Shown piece by piece: positions 60,671-64,000 of a DNA stretch of 64,000 nt (its first letter is position 1; each line of letters begins with the position of its first letter). The position numbers were made by a program, and so were the translations under genes. The notes under the pieces are model-generated. The model saw only the letters and a list, made by a program, of their open reading frames with translations, had not been told where the DNA came from and did no database searches. Origin of the DNA: Clostridiales bacterium (GTDB lineage Bacteria > Bacillota > Clostridia > UBA1381); the NCBI GenBank assembly GCA_029219585.1, contig JAQXTR010000011.1:1-64000 (forward strand), in the 5' to 3' direction.

Positions 60671-60904
60671 ATGAACGAACAGGCAACAGTTACAAATACA
60701 ACTACTGCACCTATCGGACAATTGGCAACAAACAGAGGTCTTTTAAAGTATATACTTCTGTCAATTATAAATTCTTTTGATGCGTCGTCTTATTGGTTAT
60801 GGGGTATATTAGGTTCACTTATTATTGTAGGACCGTTTGTATATATACATAAGCTGTTTCATGCTATGAATCTTTTAAGTGAGAATTACAACATAAAAGG
60901 TTAA
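60671..60904 (+). CDS. Short DUF4234-like membrane protein
   Basis: A 77-residue protein. Residues about 20-35 (NRGLLKYILLSIINSF) match the start of DUF4234, and about 45-75 (ILGSLIIVGPFVYIHKLFHAMNLLSENYN) match its end. The middle helix pairs of the full-length form (about 150-200 residues) are absent. It is probably a natural short form or an old internal deletion. GGGGAGG lies upstream. DUF2752 and DUF4234 are partners in many gut Firmicutes. Function is unknown. Confidence 0.7.
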   Translation: MNEQATVTNTTTAPIGQLATNRGLLKYILLSIINSFDASSYWLWGILGSLIIVGPFVYIHKLFHAMNLLSENYNIKG

Positions 60905-60927
60905 TTGTAATAAAATATTGTTCTAAT

Positions 60928-60979
60928 AAAGAGCCGCGCAAAATCACACAGTGACTTGCAGCGGCTCTTTTTGTGTTTT
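60928..60979 (+). terminator. Intrinsic terminator after the DUF4234-like gene
   Basis: AAAGAGCCGC (60928-60937) pairs with GCGGCTCTTT (60961-60970), followed by a T-rich tract. Confidence 0.9.
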
Positions 60980-61146
60980 ATCTTAAAAAATTCACTGAAA
61001 TCAGTTAACAATTTGTTCAAAAAAAATATTTATTTTATTTACATTTATGACATACTGGGGTAATAAGTGGGTGTTAAAATGTAATCACATTAAGGGAAAA
61101 GAAGAAAAGATGTTATCTCACAACAGAGACAGGAGGAAAATAAAAA

Positions 61147-62415
61147 ATGAAACATTTTGATTACAATGACTCAACGGATGTAGTTGTTTACGAAAATCAT
61201 GGCAGCAGTGAAAACAAGGCCGGCAAGAAACCAAAAACATGGCTTGTTGCTGTATCCTCGGCTCTCGCGGCAAGTATATTTACGGTAGGGATTACAACAG
61301 GTGTGCAGCATTTTTCAAAAACCGTGCCGCAGCTTGATACGGCTACAGCAGGTACGAATGTGTCAGATGACGGCAGCTCGGATGAAAACAGCACGGACAG
61401 TGCAACCACAGCAGCCTTTAAAAATAACGGAAAAGCTCTTACCGTGCCCGAGATTGCAACAAAGGTAGGTCCGTCGGTAGTGGGAGTTATAAACAAAACC
61501 ACGGTTCAGCCTCAGAAGTATTGGGATCCGTTTAACGGCAGATATTATTACGATACCGATCCTACACAGGGAGACGGAGGCAACATGGTAGAGCAGGGCT
61601 CAGGCTCGGGCATCATAATCAGTGAGGACGGATATATTGTTACCAATCAGCATGTTATTGACGGTGCGACAGAGGTTGAGGTTGTTTTAAATACCGGAAA
61701 CACATATGGTGCGAAGATTATCGGCCAGGACACAAAGACAGACCTTGCAGTGCTTAAGATAGAGCCGTCGGATGATGACAAGCTCACAGCTGCAGCTCTT
61801 GGTGATTCAACTACCGTCCAGGTAGGCGAGCTTGCGGTCGCAATAGGAAATCCGATGGGTATGGAATTTTCCGGCTCTGTAACGGCGGGTATTATAAGCG
61901 CCGTAAACAGAACCATGACCATAGATAACAGAACATATAACCTTCTCCAGACTGACGCTGCAATCAACGCGGGAAATTCAGGCGGTGCTCTTATAAATCA
62001 GTACGGAGAGGTAATCGGCATCAATTCCGTAAAGCTTTCAACAACAGGTGTTGAGGGTATGGGATTTGCAATTGCTATCTCAGAGGCAAAGCCGATTATA
62101 AACGACCTTATGGCTTCGGGATATGTGACAGGCAGGCCGCTTGTAGGAATCGGCATAACCGAAACACGCTACGGACTCTTCATCAGCTCAATCCGTGAGG
62201 GAAGCGGCGCAGAGAAAGCCGGACTTAAGGTTAATGATATGATACTTGAGGTTGACGGTCAGAAGGTGGCTTCGACATCGGAGGTAAATGAAATCCGCGA
62301 TAAGAAGAAGCCGGGAGATACAATGACCTTTAAGGTTCTGCGTGACGGTGAAACGGTGGAAATAAACGTTAAGCTTACCGAGGACGCAGCCTCAAAGACC
62401 GAAAACAAGAAGTAA
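61147..62415 (+). CDS. htrA: Membrane-anchored HtrA/DegP-like serine protease
   Basis: A 422-residue envelope protease: an N-terminal cytoplasmic part, an anchor (about 32-50), a Ser/Thr/Asp linker, the trypsin-like domain (about 95-300) and one PDZ domain (about 310-400). The catalytic triad is seen: His in YIVTNQHVIDGATE, Asp in KTDLAVLKIE, Ser in AAINAGNSGGALINQYGE. It degrades misfolded exported proteins. In Firmicutes it often answers a CssRS-type two-component system, not present here. AGGAGG precedes the ATG. It is followed by the second copy of the structured RNA module. Confidence 0.95.
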   Translation: MKHFDYNDSTDVVVYENHGSSENKAGKKPKTWLVAVSSALAASIFTVGITTGVQHFSKTVPQLDTATAGTNVSDDGSSDENSTDSATTAAFKNNGKALTVPEIATKVGPSVVGVINKTTVQPQKYWDPFNGRYYYDTDPTQGDGGNMVEQGSGSGIIISEDGYIVTNQHVIDGATEVEVVLNTGNTYGAKIIGQDTKTDLAVLKIEPSDDDKLTAAALGDSTTVQVGELAVAIGNPMGMEFSGSVTAGIISAVNRTMTIDNRTYNLLQTDAAINAGNSGGALINQYGEVIGINSVKLSTTGVEGMGFAIAISEAKPIINDLMASGYVTGRPLVGIGITETRYGLFISSIREGSGAEKAGLKVNDMILEVDGQKVASTSEVNEIRDKKKPGDTMTFKVLRDGETVEINVKLTEDAASKTENKK

Positions 62416-62445
62416 ACATTAAATAAGCAATTCAGTTTTAATTGT

Positions 62446-62558
62446 GGCTGTTGATCAGCCAATACCATCCTTTTTTTCATATGCCCTGCGGCATTGTCCG
62501 CAGGGTCCCCCAAAAGAGCGAAATGCGCCCCGATCCCCGGTGTGTTTCGCTTTTTTTG
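62446..62558 (+). ncRNA. Second copy of the structured RNA module, with terminator
   Basis: Hairpin 1: GGCTG (62446-62450), loop TTGAT, CAGCC (62456-62460). Then AATACCATCC, seven T, CATATG. Hairpin 2: CCCTGCGG (62484-62491), loop CATTGT, CCGCAGGG (62498-62505), then TCCCCC and an A-rich spacer. A terminator follows (GCGAAA with TTTCGC, 62518-62550, then seven T). The single-stranded blocks match the copy at 30.9 kb, while the stems differ by paired changes. It begins about 30 bases after the htrA stop. There is no own promoter seen, so it may be the 3' end of the htrA message. The gap 62416-62749 holds only this and the next promoter. Confidence 0.7.
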
Positions 62559-62613
62559 TTTAATTTCTGTTTCCGTACGGGGCAGCGGGGATGAGTAATT
62601 TTTTGTATTCCTC

Positions 62614-62642
62614 TTGAAATCCTGCGGAAAGTATGTTATTAT
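62614..62642 (+). promoter_or_regulatory. Promoter of the TPR gene
   Basis: TTGAAA (62614-62619), 17-base spacer, TATTAT (62637-62642). It rules out a start codon at 62633. Confidence 0.7.
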
Positions 62643-62749
62643 ATAGTCAGCTTCCGAAAAGTCTTCAGTCGCTTATCATATTGCATATATGGCGCAGTCG
62701 GACTGCCGGAGCTTTCTTATATTTTTTGAGAGGAGCTAATATATTTAAC

Positions 62750-63571
62750 ATGAATACATTACTTACTGCTGTAATTATAGGAGCGGGGCTGTTTTTTACA
62801 TACCGTTGGAACATTTTTGCCGGTCTGGCACTGTCGGTTTTCCTTCTTGTATACGGTGTTTATCATTTCATGCCGCAGATTTACCGGAGCAAGGGTGCGA
62901 AATGCTTTAGTGATGCAGACTATGCAGGCGCTAAAAAATGGTATGGTAAGGCTGTTGAAACCGGACGCGCAAAGGGGGATATAAAAATCGAATATTCATA
63001 TGTTCTTCTGAGAACCGGTGATGTGGATGCTGCGGAGCAGATTGTCGATAATATGCTATGCTATAAGCTTAAGCCGCAGTATAAGGGGCGTGCAGTGATT
63101 CAGCGCTGTATGTGCTATTATAAGAAGGGCAATATCGATGAGGCGATTGCGGATGCAGAAGAACTGTATAATGATGGATTTAAAAACACAATGCTTTACG
63201 GTATGCTGGGCTTTTTTAAGCTTGTAAAGGCTCCCAAGGCACAGGAAACATTTGATTTCTGCACCGAGGCAATAAGCTTTGCCCCGGATGACCGGGATAT
63301 TATGGATAATATGCTTATCTGCTATTATAACAGGGGCGAGTACGATAAGGCAAAGGAAATTTCGGACAAGGTTCTTGAAAAACAGCCTAAATTTGTTGAG
63401 GCATGGTATCACGGTGCACAGATAGACAATAAGCTAAGAAGATATGATGACGCTCTGGAAAAGCTTGAGAGAATCAATGAATGCAACCGCTCGTTTATGA
63501 CAACTGTTTCCGAGTCAGAGGTTGAGGACCTGAGGGCAGAGGTAACGGCTAAGAGGAAGGCAAGAATATAA
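62750..63571 (+). CDS. Membrane-anchored TPR-repeat protein
   Basis: About 273 residues from the ATG at 62750, chosen because an earlier in-frame start (62633) lies inside the promoter. AGGAG (62731-62735) is 14 bases upstream, unusually far, and would better fit an ATA codon at 62741. The protein has one or two N-terminal membrane helices (about 1-40), then several tetratricopeptide-like helices (YAGAKKWYGKAVETGRA, DVDAAEQIVDNML, NIDEAIADAEELYN, EYDKAKEISDKVL, YDDALEKLERIN). It likely scaffolds other proteins at the membrane; partners are unknown. Its stop overlaps the rarA start (TAATG). Confidence 0.82.
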   Translation: MNTLLTAVIIGAGLFFTYRWNIFAGLALSVFLLVYGVYHFMPQIYRSKGAKCFSDADYAGAKKWYGKAVETGRAKGDIKIEYSYVLLRTGDVDAAEQIVDNMLCYKLKPQYKGRAVIQRCMCYYKKGNIDEAIADAEELYNDGFKNTMLYGMLGFFKLVKAPKAQETFDFCTEAISFAPDDRDIMDNMLICYYNRGEYDKAKEISDKVLEKQPKFVEAWYHGAQIDNKLRRYDDALEKLERINECNRSFMTTVSESEVEDLRAEVTAKRKARI

Positions 63572-64000
63572 TGCGTACACCTCTTGCAGACAGAATAAGA
63601 CCTCAGAGTATAGATGAGGTTGTGGGACAGCAGCACCTTTTGGGCGAGGGAAAGCTGCTGCGGCGGATAATAGAAAACAGCGAGGTCCCCAATATGATAT
63701 TTTACGGTCCGAGCGGGGTAGGAAAAACAACTGTGGCAAATATTATCGCCGCAAATACCGGCAGGACTCTCCACCGCCTTAACGCCACAACCGCATCGGT
63801 TGCGGATATAAAAAATATTGTGGGAACTCTGGATTCATTTCTTGCTCCGGACGGTGTGCTGCTGTATCTGGACGAGATTCAGCACTTTAATAAAAAGCAG
63901 CAGCAGTCGCTGCTTGAATTTATGGAGAACGGAAAAATCACGCTCATTGCAAGCACAACGGAAAATCCGTATTTCTATGTGTACAACGCGGTACTATCAC
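63571..64000 (+). CDS. rarA: Replication-associated recombination protein RarA (partial, runs off the end)
   Basis: The first 143 codons lie in the window: MRTPLADRIRPQSIDEVVGQQHLLGEG, Walker A YGPSGVGKTT (about residues 49-58), the NATTASVADI segment, Walker B LLYLDEIQHFN and sensor 1 IASTTENPYF. This is the WRNIP1/RarA clamp-loader-like AAA+ ATPase acting at stalled forks. The start overlaps the TPR stop (TAATG). The tetramerisation domain lies beyond base 64000. Confidence 0.94.
   Translation, partial: MRTPLADRIRPQSIDEVVGQQHLLGEGKLLRRIIENSEVPNMIFYGPSGVGKTTVANIIAANTGRTLHRLNATTASVADIKNIVGTLDSFLAPDGVLLYLDEIQHFNKKQQQSLLEFMENGKITLIASTTENPYFYVYNAVLS

Noticed and set aside
1-64000. CRISPR arrays, tRNA or rRNA genes, transposases, integrases, prophage genes
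   Set aside because: No regular repeat-spacer pattern, cloverleaf or rRNA sequence was seen. The only T-arm-like sequence belongs to tmRNA, and no mobile-element protein was recognised.

Overview
The window looks like a chromosomal segment of a spore-forming, low-to-mid GC member of the Bacillota, class Clostridia, probably a gut-type lineage. This rests on strong AGGAGG-type ribosome binding sites, TTGACA/TATAAT promoters with 17-base spacers, intrinsic terminators with U-tracts, a sporulation gene (spoIIP), S-layer-homology proteins, a one-piece tmRNA, and Clostridia-type families (tandem-OB SSB, COG2509 FAD protein, PdxR-type MocR regulator, copper-amine-oxidase-N domain, DUF624, DUF2161, DUF4234). 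No phage, insertion sequence, CRISPR array, rRNA or tRNA was seen. It is mostly ordinary housekeeping DNA with a few unusual spots.

Layout. 1-5 kb: a broken Asp/Glu racemase fragment, tmRNA (minus strand), a methyltransferase, a two-gene envelope operon (zinc-ribbon/discoidin-like protein and M15 peptidase), crcB, a tandem-OB SSB. 5-12 kb: valS, folC, a PdaA-like deacetylase, thiE-thiD. 12-17 kb: aconitase, then a copper module (operator, csoR, copA fused to copZ). 17-21 kb: pdxST facing a divergent PdxR-like regulator, then a ROK glucokinase. 21-27 kb: two SLH proteins flanking spoIIP. 27-31 kb: cca, FAD protein, EamA exporter. 30.7-33 kb: a structured RNA with its own promoter in front of recQ, then ung, coaE, a lytic transglycosylase, a cytidylate-kinase-like protein and uppP. 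36-41 kb: a secreted CAO-N protein, trpB, UPF0291, asnA-asnS, and a methylglyoxal-synthase-like protein lacking catalytic residues. 41-49.5 kb: DUF624 protein, mnmG, then yhbY-nadD-yqeK-rsfS-leuS-sseB. 49.5-52 kb: bioY-bioD-bioA behind a BirA-type operator. 52-60 kb: a membrane-anchored deacetylase, a minus-strand trio (metallophosphoesterase, 41-residue ORF, DUF2161), and polA followed by znuA-znuC-znuB. 60-64 kb: small membrane proteins, htrA, a second copy of the structured RNA module, a TPR protein and the start of rarA.

The strongest lead for something undescribed is the RNA module present twice, at 30.9 kb and 62.4 kb. Both copies have two hairpins whose arms differ by compensating changes. 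They keep the same single-stranded blocks (ACCATCC, seven T, CATATG, and TCCCCC) and end in an intrinsic terminator. In the recQ-proximal copy a 12-bp long-range helix and the terminator hairpin are mutually exclusive, which resembles a transcriptional switch. Other spots worth checking are the copA-copZ fusion with a retained internal ribosome binding site, the catalytically stripped methylglyoxal synthase homologue, the overlapping divergent pdx promoters, the BirA box on bioY, a 26-residue insertion in ValS, and the 41-residue ORF translationally coupled to both neighbours.
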